Positions 17,362 to 26,407 of a stretch of 64,000 nt of DNA are shown in pieces. The stretch spans positions 1-64,000 of the forward strand of contig CAZEJR010000007.1 of the NCBI GenBank assembly GCA_964512675.1. Direction: 5' to 3'. The first letter of the stretch is position 1. Every line of letters starts with the position of its first letter. This DNA comes from A07HB70 sp964512675. Lineage in GTDB: Archaea; Halobacteriota; Halobacteria; Halobacteriales; Haloferacaceae. The position numbers and the translations under genes are program-made. The notes beneath the pieces are model-generated. The model saw nothing but the letters and a program-made list of their open reading frames with translations, did no database searches and was not told the origin of the DNA.

Positions 17362-17551
17362 CCGTCGTGCCGACCGGACCGCCGGCGTGGACCACACTGG
17401 TCGTCCCGGCTGCCGCACCGGACGGTGAGGTCGACCCGCGGGCCGTCGACCCACCGCGCACGGAGTCCCGTGGCCGGTGCCACGACACGGGGCGTGACTC
17501 CCGGCTCCGTCGGGACGCAAGCGCTTTGTCCGACGGCGTCTTTGCCGAAAC

Positions 17552-18943
17552 GTGACACACGTCGTCGTCGTCGGGGCCTACGGGAGTGCCGGGTCGGCGG
17601 TCGCCTCGCGTCTCGCCGAGCGAGACGTGACACTGACACTCGTCGACGACGGCGACCCCGGGGGCGGGCTCTGTATCCTCCGGGGGTGTATGCCGTCGAA
17701 GGAGGTGCTGTCGGCGGGCGCCCACCGGTTCCAGGCGCGACACGACAGCCGGCTCTCCGGCGTGCCGACGCCGGACCCGGAGGCGATCGTCGCCAGGAAA
17801 GACGACCACGTCACGGAGTTCGCCGCCCACCGGCGCGCGGCTGTCGACGGCCTGACCGACCGCGAGGGCGTCCGCCTGCTCCGCGAGCCGGCACGGTTCG
17901 TCGACGACCGGCGGCTCCGGGTCGGCGACCGGACGCTCGAGCCGGACTACGTCGTCGTCGCGACGGGGTCGACGGTGAACGTCCCCGACCTGCCGGGACT
18001 CGACGACGTCCCGTACCACACGAGTGCCGACGTCCTCGACACGACGACGTTCCCCGACTCGGCGGTGGTGATGGGCTTTGGCACCGTCGGCGTCGAACTC
18101 GCACCGTACCTCTCGGAGGTCGGTGGCGTCGACGTGACGGTGATCGAGCACGACGCCAGGCCGCTCGACGGCGCCGACGCCCCGTTCGGCGACGCGCTGC
18201 TCGACCTCTACCGCGACGGCTTCGACGTCGAGGTGCTGACCCACGCCACAGAGGAGCGCGTCGAGCGAACGGACGACGGGGTGCGACTCCACCTCGACCA
18301 CGAGAGGGTCGACCACGTCGACGCCGAGGCGCTCTGCCTGTTCACCGGTCGGCGTCCGGCGCTCGACGGCCTCGGCCTCGACGAGACGTCGCTCGACCCC
18401 GGCCCCGGCTGGGTGCGGGACACGATGCAGGCACGCGGCGTCGACCGGACGTTCGTCGTCGGCGACGCGAACGGCCGGCAGCCGGTCCTCCACGTCGCGA
18501 AGGAGCAGGGGTTTCTCGCGGCGGAGAACGTCCTGCGGCACCGCGACGACCAGCCGCTCGAGGCGTACGAGTCGCTGTACCACCGGGTGACGTTCGCGGG
18601 GCTCGGGGTGTACCCGTTCGTCCGCGTCGGCCACTCGGCGGCGTCGGCGCGCGCAGCCGGCCACGACCCGGTCGTCGTCGACCGCTCGGCGTCGGACGAC
18701 GGGGTGTTCCGGACGAAAGACGTCCCGGAGGGGCGCGCGCGGCTGGTCGTCGCTCGTGACGGGACCGTTCTCGGCTACCAGGGCCTCCACTACCACGCCG
18801 ACGTCATGGCGAAGACGCTCCAGGTCGTGGTCGAGGCCGGCGCGGACGTCGCGTCGGTACCGGCGCGTGCCTACCACCCGACCACGCCGGAGATCCTCGA
18901 CGGGCTGGTCCGGGCGGCCCGGTCGGAGCTCGCGCAGGGGTGA
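17552..18943 (+). CDS. FAD-dependent disulfide oxidoreductase (dihydrolipoyl dehydrogenase family)
   Basis: The 463-residue protein has the FAD-binding N-terminus (VVVVGAYGSAGSAVASRL), the redox-active disulfide LCILRGCMPSKEVL (CxxxxC), an NAD(P)-binding GFGTVGVELA segment, the second FAD motif TFVVGDANG, and the C-terminal dimer-domain histidine-glutamate pair YHPTTPEIL. That covers every element needed for electron transfer from NAD(P)H to a disulfide or metal. It stands alone, not with 2-oxoacid dehydrogenase genes, so a lipoamide, mercuric or coenzyme-disulfide role is open. The first glycine motif is GAYGSAG rather than GxGxxG. Confidence 0.85.
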   Translation: MTHVVVVGAYGSAGSAVASRLAERDVTLTLVDDGDPGGGLCILRGCMPSKEVLSAGAHRFQARHDSRLSGVPTPDPEAIVARKDDHVTEFAAHRRAAVDGLTDREGVRLLREPARFVDDRRLRVGDRTLEPDYVVVATGSTVNVPDLPGLDDVPYHTSADVLDTTTFPDSAVVMGFGTVGVELAPYLSEVGGVDVTVIEHDARPLDGADAPFGDALLDLYRDGFDVEVLTHATEERVERTDDGVRLHLDHERVDHVDAEALCLFTGRRPALDGLGLDETSLDPGPGWVRDTMQARGVDRTFVVGDANGRQPVLHVAKEQGFLAAENVLRHRDDQPLEAYESLYHRVTFAGLGVYPFVRVGHSAASARAAGHDPVVVDRSASDDGVFRTKDVPEGRARLVVARDGTVLGYQGLHYHADVMAKTLQVVVEAGADVASVPARAYHPTTPEILDGLVRAARSELAQG

Positions 18944-19102
18944 TACGCACGGCGTGTCTCCTGCTCGCCGTGTCACACGTCTGTGTGGTCTGTGCCGACG
19001 AGTGGACGTCAGCGCGACACGTCCGCGAGGTCGGACTCGTCGGCTGACCAGCGCTCGACCGTCGTCACGCCACTTTTACGCGCACGGACCACACAGCCGG
19101 CC

Positions 19103-19219
19103 GTGACCAGACAACTCCGGTGTCCGGCCTGTGACGCGACGCTCTCGGTTCCGTCCGAGGCGTTCTGGGCGACCTGTGACTGCGGCGAGCGGCTGCCGAC
19201 GCGCGCCGGCGCCTGCTGA
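19103..19219 (+). CDS. 38-residue zinc-ribbon microprotein
   Basis: The peptide reads LRCPACDATL then WATCDCGERL, giving CxxC plus CxC, enough for one zinc site. CTTTTAC at 19073-19079 lies 30 bases before the GTG, matching other leaderless starts in the window, and supports expression. Very short zinc-knuckle proteins are common in haloarchaea. Function unknown. Confidence 0.55.
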   Translation: MTRQLRCPACDATLSVPSEAFWATCDCGERLPTRAGAC

Positions 19220-19220
19220 C

Positions 19221-19240
19221 GGGGGCAATAAAGTCCCCCC
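19221..19240 (+). promoter_or_regulatory. TATA-like box inside a G5/C5 repeat, before the crotonase gene
   Basis: CAATAAAG (19226-19233) lies 24-31 bases ahead of ATG 19257 and is enclosed by GGGGG and CCCCC. The layout fits a leaderless promoter. The flanking repeat could be a control site or chance. Confidence 0.45.
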
Positions 19241-19256
19241 GGCCCGACGCCGGCCT

Positions 19257-20036
19257 ATGGCAGCCGACCACGCCGACGTCAGGTACGCCGTCGAGGACGG
19301 TATCGCGACGGTCACGCTCGACCGCCCCGAGGTGTACAACGCCTTCACCGGCGACACGGTCTTGGAGCTCGTCGAGACCGTTCGCACCGCCGAGTCGGAC
19401 CCGGACGTCTACGCGATCGTGCTCACCGGCGCGGGCGAGGGCTTCTGCTCCGGCGCGGACGTCTCCGAGATGCCCGACTGGAACGAGGAGTCCCCCGAGG
19501 AGTACGGGGCCTTTCTCTGGACCGTCCAGCGTGTCGTCGCGACGCTCCGCCGGGCCGCGACGCCGTCTGTCGCCGCGGTGAACGGTCCCGCCGTCGGCGC
19601 CGGCTGTGACTTCGCACTCGCCTGTGACCTCCGGGTCGTCGGCCCCGCGGGCGTGTTACGCGAGGGGTTCGTGAACGTCGGACTGGTCCCCGGCGACGGC
19701 GGTGCGTGGCTCCTCCCCCGGCTGATCGGCGAGTCGAAGGCCCGCGAGTACCTGCTGACCGGCCGCGACATCGACCCCGACGAGGCCGTCGACGTCGGTC
19801 TGGCCGTCGAACGGGCCGACGACGCGCTCGCGGCGGCACGGGACCTCGCCGTCGAGATCAGAGACAAGCCCGCGACGGCGGTCCAGCACACGAACCGGCT
19901 GGTCGACCCCGAACAGGGGTTCGAGTCGTACTGCGAGCGCGCGACCCGGTACCAGTGGGACTGCGTGACGGACCCGGAACACCACGAGGCGGTGGCGGCG
20001 TTCAACGAGGACCGCGAGGCGACGTTCGACCGGTAG
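19257..20036 (+). CDS. Enoyl-CoA hydratase/isomerase family (crotonase) protein
   Basis: The 259-residue protein has the crotonase pattern: VTLDRPEVYNAFTG, oxyanion-hole segments GFCSGADVSEM and AAVNGPAVGAGCDFALACD, then LVPGDGGAWLLPRLIG. The two catalytic glutamates of true enoyl-CoA hydratase are not in place (GAGCD and GFVNVGL instead of GGGCE and PE), so isomerase, hydrolase or another CoA-ester reaction is possible. It is convergent with the acyl-CoA dehydrogenase gene, 2 bases apart. Confidence 0.85.
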   Translation: MAADHADVRYAVEDGIATVTLDRPEVYNAFTGDTVLELVETVRTAESDPDVYAIVLTGAGEGFCSGADVSEMPDWNEESPEEYGAFLWTVQRVVATLRRAATPSVAAVNGPAVGAGCDFALACDLRVVGPAGVLREGFVNVGLVPGDGGAWLLPRLIGESKAREYLLTGRDIDPDEAVDVGLAVERADDALAAARDLAVEIRDKPATAVQHTNRLVDPEQGFESYCERATRYQWDCVTDPEHHEAVAAFNEDREATFDR

Positions 20037-20038
20037 AC

Positions 20039-21178
20039 CTACCGCTCGCTCACCGCCGGCACGCCCGCCTCCTTCAGCGCCCGCGCGATTGTGTTTTTCA
20101 TCACCTCGTCGGTGCCGGCGGCGATGCGACGGCCCCGCGTCAGGCGGTAGAGGTACTCGAGCGGGTGACCCTGCTGGTAGGCGCGCGCGCCGACGGTCTG
20201 GACTGCCTCGCTCACCACGCGCTCTGCGGTCTCGGAGCAGTGGAGCTTCGCGACCGAGGTGCGGGTCCGGTCCGGTGGGGTCTCGTGGCCCTGTGCGCCC
20301 GCCGCGGCGCCGTACACCGTCGCCGCCGCCGTCTCGACCTGTCGGTACATCTCCGCCAGCTTCCACTCCATCCCCTGGAAGTCGGCGATGCGTTCGCCGA
20401 ACTGCTCGCGCTCCTGGGCGTACGCCAGTGCGTACTCCAGGCCCGCCGTCGCCCACGCCGTCGCACAGATGGCGCTTCCGAGCCGCTCCCAGTTCAGCGA
20501 CACCAGCTGCGACTTGAACGCCTCCTTTCCCCGCGTGAGGACGTGACTCTCCGGGATCGGCACGTCGTCGATCCGGAAGTGCGTCTGGCTGTAGCCCGCC
20601 ATGTTCGTGTGTTCCTGCTCGATCTCGATGCCGGGGTCGTCGAGCGGGAGGACGACACTCCCGAGCCCCTCCGGGAACTTCACCCACGTCACGGCGGCGT
20701 CGGAGAACGGGACGCCGCCGACCCAGGTCTTCTCGCCGGAGCAGACGAGGCCGCCGCCCTCCTCCTCGACGGTGGTAGTCATCGACCCGACGTCGGAGCC
20801 GGCGTCGGGTTCGGAGATGGCGATCGCGACGTGTCCCTCGCCCGCGGTGACGTCCGGGAGGTACCGCTCTTTGACCCTCTCGCTCCCGAACAGGTCGATC
20901 GCGCGCGGACCGACCGTCGACTGGGTGTAGGCGAACCAGCCGGTGTCCGGACAGACGCGCCCGACGGCGTCGACGAGCAGCACCGCGGCCAGATCCGACA
21001 GCCCCTGTCCGCCGTAGCGCTCGTCGACGGCGGGACAGAGGAGGTCCGCGTCTGCCAGTGCGGCCATGTTCTCCCACGGCAGATCGCCGTGCCACGTGTA
21101 CGCTTCCTCGGCGAACGTCGCGGCGACGCGCTCGGCCTCCTCCGCGAACGCCCGCTGCTCCGGTGTCAGCGACTCCAT
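20039..21178 (-). CDS. Acyl-CoA dehydrogenase family flavoprotein
   Basis: The 379-residue protein has the acyl-CoA dehydrogenase layout: helical N-domain, the FAD/substrate strand AIAISEPDAGSDVGS and SGEKTWVGG, then the C-domain with AYAQEREQFGERIADFQG and RRIAAGTDEVMKNTIAR. Where medium-chain enzymes carry the catalytic glutamate (YEGT), this has AAGT, so the base is missing or lies elsewhere, as in isovaleryl-type enzymes. Start MESLTPEQ at 21178 fits the family and follows a TCTTTGT box by 29 bases. Probably acts in acyl-CoA breakdown with the neighbouring crotonase. Confidence 0.88.
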   Translation of the reverse strand: MESLTPEQRAFAEEAERVAATFAEEAYTWHGDLPWENMAALADADLLCPAVDERYGGQGLSDLAAVLLVDAVGRVCPDTGWFAYTQSTVGPRAIDLFGSERVKERYLPDVTAGEGHVAIAISEPDAGSDVGSMTTTVEEEGGGLVCSGEKTWVGGVPFSDAAVTWVKFPEGLGSVVLPLDDPGIEIEQEHTNMAGYSQTHFRIDDVPIPESHVLTRGKEAFKSQLVSLNWERLGSAICATAWATAGLEYALAYAQEREQFGERIADFQGMEWKLAEMYRQVETAAATVYGAAAGAQGHETPPDRTRTSVAKLHCSETAERVVSEAVQTVGARAYQQGHPLEYLYRLTRGRRIAAGTDEVMKNTIARALKEAGVPAVSER

Positions 21179-21222
21179 ATCGAACCCCGGTCCCGGCAGT
21201 ACAAAGAACCAGGCAGTCGCCG

Positions 21223-21280
21223 GCGACGCCCGGTCGGCGTCCCGTAGCGACGCCCGGTCGGCGTCCCGTAGCGACGCCCG
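21223..21280. repeat. 24-bp tandem repeat, 2.4 copies
   Basis: GCGACGCCCGGTCGGCGTCC plus CGTA repeats exactly at 21223-21246 and 21247-21270, with ten more bases at 21271-21280. It lies between the divergent acyl-CoA dehydrogenase and hypothetical genes, just upstream of both. Confidence 0.9.
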
Positions 21281-21368
21281 TGGCTCGCGGCGCGGGGTGA
21301 CGCCGCCGGAGCGCAACCGACAGGTGTCCCGCGGTCCTCTCCCGTCTGTGAGCGAGGAGACGACACAG

Positions 21369-21860
21369 ATGGACCTCTCCGCCGAACTCGACCGACTCTC
21401 GGCGATGCGCGACGACGGTGACGACCCGCGACTCAGTCTCGTGGTCCACGGCGCCCGCCTCCGCCCCGAGACGGTCGCGGGCCACGAGCTCCGGGCGCTC
21501 TGTGACGAGGGGCCCGCCGACCTGCGCGGGCGACGGGTCGGGGTTGCCCTCCACGCACTCGGCCGCGAGGGTGTCCGGGCGGAGCGCGCGGGCGAGCGGA
21601 TCTCCGTCACCGAACTCGTCGACGCCGTCGGCGGCCCGGACCTGCCCGGCGGCTACGTCGTCGACCGGGAGACCGGCGCGGTCTCGACCGTCGCGACGTC
21701 GGGCGACCCGGTCGAACTCGTCGTCGCCGCGTCGAGTCCCGCGGGCGAACGAGGGGCCGAGCGCCGGGTCGACCGCGAGACGCTGGCGACCGCGACGGTC
21801 GCGGGCTACCGCGACCGGCCGCGGTACCGCCGGTACGACGCCTACGGTCGGTCCGGCTGA
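21369..21860 (+). CDS. Hypothetical protein
   Basis: A 163-residue acidic soluble protein, MDLSAELDRLSAMRDDGD at the start, then mixed alpha/beta (LSLVVHGARLRP, GDPVELVVAASSPAG) and a basic-aromatic tail RPRYRRYDAYG. No domain is recognised. An in-frame GTG at 21348 would add seven residues. A weak GAGGAG lies 11-16 bases before the ATG. Its 3' end overlaps the convergent gene by 19 bases. Confidence 0.65.
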   Translation: MDLSAELDRLSAMRDDGDDPRLSLVVHGARLRPETVAGHELRALCDEGPADLRGRRVGVALHALGREGVRAERAGERISVTELVDAVGGPDLPGGYVVDRETGAVSTVATSGDPVELVVAASSPAGERGAERRVDRETLATATVAGYRDRPRYRRYDAYGRSG

Positions 21861-22117
21861 CCGCGGACGCGGAACCAGACCGGCGCGCCGGCGTCGACCT
21901 CGCCGTCGGTCCGGTCGTCCGGGTCGACACGCCGGACGAACAGGTCGTAGACGGCGTCGCTGACGCGCAACTCGACCGTGTCACCCGCCGCTCCCGCCGT
22001 CCGGACGCTCACGACGACGCCTCCCGCCTCGTGGGTGACGCCGACGACCCGCCCCTCCGTCCAGCGGTCCGTGTCGTGTGTCGGCGGTCGCGCGTGGAGA
22101 CGGTCGTGGCGGGCCAC
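21842..22117 (-). CDS. Hypothetical protein, small beta-rich
   Basis: A 91-residue acidic protein with alternating beta strands (GRVVGVTHEAGGVVVSVRT, TVELRVSD, APVWFRVRG), possibly an OB- or SH3-like barrel. Its GTG start overlaps the upstream gene's TAG by one base, so the two form an operon. Function unknown. Confidence 0.6.
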   Translation of the reverse strand: MARHDRLHARPPTHDTDRWTEGRVVGVTHEAGGVVVSVRTAGAAGDTVELRVSDAVYDLFVRRVDPDDRTDGEVDAGAPVWFRVRGQPDRP

Positions 22118-22848
22118 TACGACCGGAGTTCGACGTGTGCGTCACACCGGAGACAGATGACGGCGCTGGCGACGTAGTTCACGTCGTTCGCGCCGCAGTC
22201 GGGACACCGGTAGTCGGTGCCGTACTCCGTCGACCCGCGGGGGGCGTGGAGCCGTCCGGCCTCGACGCGGGCGGTGACCATCTCGGGCAGGCGCGACCGG
22301 GCGAACCGCACCCGGCGCGCGAGGGCGTCGCTCCCGGTGCCGTGAATGTCGTCCCACGCGACGTCGTCCGGCCGCGAGAGGTGTGTGAACAGGTCCGTGC
22401 CCGCCTGGAGGAGGGGCCGTGTCGTCGCGCCCGCGGGATCGTCCGGGTCGGCGGCGTCGTAGCCCGCCGCGGCGCGGTCGTACGCCTCGCTCGCCCGGTC
22501 TCGGTCGCCGGCGACGGCCCGGCAGTGACCGACGAGTTCGTCACAGGCCGCGGCGTCGACGCCGTCGCGCCGCTCTCTGAGGTCCGCCGCGACGAGTGTG
22601 CCCTGGACCGCGTGGTTGCGCGCCCGGGCGTCGTCGCCGGCGATCCGGTCACAGACCGCGGCACGGGCGAGGTGACAGACGCCCGTCCCGGCCTCGGTGC
22701 GGTCGGCGAACACGTCGCGCCCGAACCCCTCGTGCCCGGCGAGCGTGCCGTACGCTCCGCGGACGTACGCGTCCGCGACGGCGCGGTAGTCGCCCGCGTC
22801 GAGCGCACGGACCGCCTGGTCGGCCCCGTCCAGCGTGTCGTCGCTCAT
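22117..22848 (-). CDS. Hypothetical protein with C-terminal zinc ribbon
   Basis: The 243-residue protein is mainly alpha-helical and alanine-rich with repeat-like helix pairs (about 1-165), reminiscent of a TPR-type scaffold. It ends in a four-cysteine zinc ribbon, YRCPDCGANDVNYV and VICLRCDAHVEL. This suggests a binding or adaptor role, perhaps nucleic-acid or protein recognition. First gene of the two-gene unit. Confidence 0.65.
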   Translation of the reverse strand: MSDDTLDGADQAVRALDAGDYRAVADAYVRGAYGTLAGHEGFGRDVFADRTEAGTGVCHLARAAVCDRIAGDDARARNHAVQGTLVAADLRERRDGVDAAACDELVGHCRAVAGDRDRASEAYDRAAAGYDAADPDDPAGATTRPLLQAGTDLFTHLSRPDDVAWDDIHGTGSDALARRVRFARSRLPEMVTARVEAGRLHAPRGSTEYGTDYRCPDCGANDVNYVASAVICLRCDAHVELRS

Positions 22849-22935
22849 GTTCGATCTGGGGGTGGCGCGGGCATGGGCGTTTCGCTCGTGGCTCCGGCGA
22901 AAACGACTTTTCCGCCCGTCTCCTCCAGCCGACAG

Positions 22936-24216
22936 ATGCGTCCCGACCCGTCGCTCTCCCGCCGCGAGTACCTGAAGGCCGCCGTCGCCCTCGGCGGCGC
23001 GACCGGACTCGCGGCCTGTCTCGACCGCACGGGCGACGAGCCGGTCCCCGAGGGTGTCGACGACCCGGCGACGCTCCCGCGCCGGCAGTTCGCGTGGAAC
23101 GACCGGGTGCGACGCGACGACGCCGGCAACACGCTCCTGCCGCGTCACCAGGCGCTCTGGTATCTCACGCTGCCGGACGACGGCCCGCCCGACGACGCGG
23201 CGCGCGAGCGCGTCGAACGGGCGCTCGCGGCGCTCGACCGCGCCTACGAACGGTCACACGCGGGCCTGCTGTACTCGGTGGCCTACTCGCCGGCATACTT
23301 CGACCGCTACGACGAGTCCCTGCCGTCGGGTGTCGGCCTCCGCGAGCCGCGTCGGCTCTCCGACTTCGAGACGCCGACGCTCGACCGGCAGGACGTTCTC
23401 CTCCACCTCGCCGCCGACCGCGCCGACGTCGTCCTCGAGGCGGAGGCGGCGCTCCGGGGCGAGGACGACGCGAACGGCGTCGACGTTCCGGCGCTCACGG
23501 CCGTCCTGACGCTCGACGACCGTCGAACCGGCTTCGTCGGCGCGGGTCTCCCCGCCGCGAACCAGGACGCTACGGGGGTGCCCGACGACCGCCCGGTCCC
23601 CGAGGCCAGCCCGCTGTTCATGGGCTTCACCGCCGGCTTCGCCGGCAACCAGGCGACGGAGGACTACGTCGCGCTCGACGGGGGACCGTTCGCCGGCGGG
23701 ACGACGAAGGTGGTGTCGACGCTCCGCCAGCGCCTCGACGACTGGTACGGCGAACAGGGGTACGACGACCGGGTGGCCGAACTGTTCAGCCCGACCCACG
23801 CCGAGCGCGGCTGGGTGGAGGGCGTCGGCGAGAACCTCGGAGCCGACAGCCGCGTCGACGAGGTCGTCGACGACCTGCTCGCGGACGCCCGCGAGCACAG
23901 CCGGGCCGGCCACGCCCAGAAGGCGGCGCGGGCGAACCGCGACGACGAGGGACGGGTCCGGCTCCTGCGCCGCCACTTCGAGTCGACCGACGACGACGTC
24001 GCGAGCCTCCACTTCCCGTCGCTCCAGCGCGACGTCCGGGCGTTCGAGGACGTGCGCCGGGCGATGAACGGCGCCGACGTCGCGCGCGAGACGCCGGCGG
24101 TGCGCCAGCGGGTGAACAACGGTATCCTCGAGTACGTCTTCGTCCAGCACCGCGGAACGTTCCTCGTCCCGCCGCGCGAGCACCGCGCGCTACCGCGCCC
24201 CCGGCCCGGACTCTGA
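22936..24216 (+). CDS. Tat-exported Dyp-peroxidase-like protein (DUF7405-like)
   Basis: The 426-residue protein starts with a twin-arginine signal (SRREYLKAAVALGG) and a lipobox-like GLAACLDR, so it is likely exported folded and perhaps lipid-anchored. The body resembles the dye-decolorising peroxidase fold (LFMGFTAGFAGNQATED, ERGWVEGVGENLG). Haem binding by a late histidine such as HFPSLQRD is inferred only. A CTTTTCC box lies 29 bases before the ATG, supporting a leaderless start. The 3' end overlaps cobQ by 27 bases. Confidence 0.65.
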   Translation: MRPDPSLSRREYLKAAVALGGATGLAACLDRTGDEPVPEGVDDPATLPRRQFAWNDRVRRDDAGNTLLPRHQALWYLTLPDDGPPDDAARERVERALAALDRAYERSHAGLLYSVAYSPAYFDRYDESLPSGVGLREPRRLSDFETPTLDRQDVLLHLAADRADVVLEAEAALRGEDDANGVDVPALTAVLTLDDRRTGFVGAGLPAANQDATGVPDDRPVPEASPLFMGFTAGFAGNQATEDYVALDGGPFAGGTTKVVSTLRQRLDDWYGEQGYDDRVAELFSPTHAERGWVEGVGENLGADSRVDEVVDDLLADAREHSRAGHAQKAARANRDDEGRVRLLRRHFESTDDDVASLHFPSLQRDVRAFEDVRRAMNGADVARETPAVRQRVNNGILEYVFVQHRGTFLVPPREHRALPRPRPGL

Positions 24217-25695
24217 CCCCTCCCGGACGAGGTCGGCGACGCCGAGATCCGCGACGAGCGCCGCGGCGTCCGCGTACGGGGTGTGCTCCGTCTCGCCGGC
24301 GGGTCGGTCGCGTCCGGCGGCGGCGAACGTCCGGTCGACGAACGCCTCGCGGACCGTCTCGTTCTCGAACAGGCCGTGGAGGTAGGTGCCGAGCACGCGG
24401 CTGGTCGCGGCGCTGCCCGCCTCGACGGGGCTGTCGAGCGGTCCCGTCGCCTCTGTCCGGCCCATGTGTATCTCGTAGCCCGAGACCGGGCCGCTCGCGC
24501 CGGCGACCGGGCCGGCGCCGTCGACCTCGACCGTCCGGGTGCGGACCCGCTTGTCACGCTGGAACCGTGTCTCGACCGGTAGCAGGCCGACCCCTTCGAC
24601 CGTCTCGTCGTCGCCCGTCCCCTCGACGCCGGCGTTCGTGATCCGTTCGCCGAGCATCTGGTAGCCGCCACAGAGCCCGACGACCGGACCGTCGAACGAG
24701 GCGAGGCGGGCGGCCAGTCCCGCCTCGCGGGCCGCGAGCAGGTCGTCGACGGTGTTTTTCGTCCCCGGCAGGACGACGGCGTCTGCGTCGCCGAGGGCGG
24801 CAGAGAGCGGGACGTACGCCACCCTGACGCCGGGCACGCGCGCGAGTGGCCCGAGGTCGGTGACGTTCGACGCGTGCGGGAACCGCGGCACCGCGACGGT
24901 GACCGTCTGCGTCGGGTCGACCCCGTCGTCGTCGCCGACGACCGCCCGCTCGCCCGCCGCCGGGAGCGCAACACTGTCTTCCTCCGGGAGTCCCGGGTCG
25001 TCGTACGGCAGGACGCCGAGAACCGGTACGCCGGTCCGCTCCTCGAGTTCGGCGAGCCCGGGCTCCAGGATCGCCGGGTCACCCCGAAACTTCGTGACGA
25101 CCGCTCCGACAACCCGCTCGCGGACGTCGTCGGGCATCAGCTCGAGCGTGCCGTAGAGGCTCGCGAAGACGCCGCCACGCTCGATGTCGCCGACCAGGAG
25201 GACGTCGGCGTCGGCGAACCGCGCGGTCTCGACGTTCGCGAGGTCGCGGTCGTGGAGGTTGATCTCTCCCAGCCCGCCCGCGCCCTCTGCCACGACGACG
25301 TCGTGCTCTGCCGCCAGCCGGTCGTGGGCCGCGACCGCCGCCGCCCGCGCGCGCTCGAAGTGGTCGTCGTAGTACGTCCCCGGTTCGACGTCGCCGACCG
25401 CCCGCCCGTCGACGACGAGCTGGCTCTCGCCGTCGCCGCGGGGCTTGAGCAACACCGGGTTGACGTCGGTCGTCGGCCTGGTCCGTGCCGCCCGCGCCTG
25501 GACGTACTGCGAGACGCCGACCTCGCCCCAGCCCCCTTCGAGTGCCGGCACGGCGCGTGCGTTGTTGCTCATGTTCTGTGCCTTGAACGGCGCGACGTCG
25601 TGGCCCCGGTCCGCGAGGCGTCGGCAGAGCCCCGCCGCCACCGTGCTCTTGCCGACGTGACTGGCCGTCCCGGCGACGAGGAGCGTCCGAGCCAC
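24190..25695 (-). CDS. cobQ: Cobyric acid synthase
   Basis: The 501-residue enzyme has the N-terminal synthetase P-loop GTASHVGKSTVAAGL and the C-terminal glutamine amidotransferase domain with nucleophile cysteine in GLCGGYQMLG and histidine in GTYLHGLF. It amidates four side chains of adenosylcobyrinic acid a,c-diamide using glutamine and ATP. Last gene of the cobalamin late-step operon, 4 bases after cobA. Full family length. Confidence 0.95.
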   Translation of the reverse strand: MARTLLVAGTASHVGKSTVAAGLCRRLADRGHDVAPFKAQNMSNNARAVPALEGGWGEVGVSQYVQARAARTRPTTDVNPVLLKPRGDGESQLVVDGRAVGDVEPGTYYDDHFERARAAAVAAHDRLAAEHDVVVAEGAGGLGEINLHDRDLANVETARFADADVLLVGDIERGGVFASLYGTLELMPDDVRERVVGAVVTKFRGDPAILEPGLAELEERTGVPVLGVLPYDDPGLPEEDSVALPAAGERAVVGDDDGVDPTQTVTVAVPRFPHASNVTDLGPLARVPGVRVAYVPLSAALGDADAVVLPGTKNTVDDLLAAREAGLAARLASFDGPVVGLCGGYQMLGERITNAGVEGTGDDETVEGVGLLPVETRFQRDKRVRTRTVEVDGAGPVAGASGPVSGYEIHMGRTEATGPLDSPVEAGSAATSRVLGTYLHGLFENETVREAFVDRTFAAAGRDRPAGETEHTPYADAAALVADLGVADLVREGSESGPGAR

Positions 25696-25699
25696 CGGG

Positions 25700-26407
25700 T
25701 CAGAACTCCGTCCCCTTCCGCGCGCGCTGCCCGTCGTCGAACGGGTGGCGCTCCTTTCGTACGTTCGTCACCAGGTCGGCGTGGTCGTCGAGGTAGTCCG
25801 GCCGGTCGTGCCCACCGGTGAGAAGGAGCTCGAGGTCGGCCGGCTTCCGCGCGACGAGGTCGACCAGTGCCGACGGGTCGACGAGGCCGCGGTTCGCGGC
25901 GTACACAACCTCGTCGAGCACCAGCATGTGGACGCCGTCGTCGGCGGGTGCGTCCGCCGCGAACGGCGTTTCGAGGTCCGCTTCGTCTGCTGCCTCGACG
26001 AGTTCGGTCGCGCGCTCGAACCCAGCTCTGGCTCGCGCCTCGTGGTCCACCTCGTCGGTGCCGTCGTTCATCCCGTGCCAGCCGTAGTGGCCGGCGTTCT
26101 CGTAGGTGAACCACGGGAGCGCCGCGATCGCGTTGTACTCGCCGCGGACGTCCTCGACGCTCGCCGCGCCGCCTTTCATCAGCTGGAGGAGGTGGACGCG
26201 GTAGCCGTGGCCGGCGGCGCGGGCCGCGGTGCCGAGCGCGGCGGTGGTCTTGCCCTTCCCGTCGCCCCACCAGACCGACACGAGGCCGAACTCGTCCGGC
26301 GCACTCGCCTCGTCGGGCACGCTCGCCTCGACGGCCCGGTCGGCCGTGTTCGTCCCGCCGTCCGTTGCTCGCTGCCGACACTCCCGGTCGTCGTCTGTGT
26401 CACACAT
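25700..26407 (-). CDS. cobA: Cob(I)yrinic acid a,c-diamide adenosyltransferase (BtuR/CobO type)
   Basis: The 235-residue protein has the P-loop WGDGKGKTTAALG, the substrate-site segment MKGGAASVEDV and the DEVVYA Walker-B-like motif. It attaches the 5'-deoxyadenosyl group of ATP to reduced corrinoid cobalt. The acidic N-terminal 38 residues precede the domain and are probably a haloarchaeal extension. Its start overlaps cobD's end by 8 bases. Confidence 0.93.
   Translation of the reverse strand: MCDTDDDRECRQRATDGGTNTADRAVEASVPDEASAPDEFGLVSVWWGDGKGKTTAALGTAARAAGHGYRVHLLQLMKGGAASVEDVRGEYNAIAALPWFTYENAGHYGWHGMNDGTDEVDHEARARAGFERATELVEAADEADLETPFAADAPADDGVHMLVLDEVVYAANRGLVDPSALVDLVARKPADLELLLTGGHDRPDYLDDHADLVTNVRKERHPFDDGQRARKGTEF

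Noticed and set aside
22078..22935. In-frame upstream extension of the Tat protein
   Set aside because: It runs antisense to the zinc-ribbon gene and lacks the twin-arginine signal at its N-terminus; ATG 22936 fits signal and promoter.
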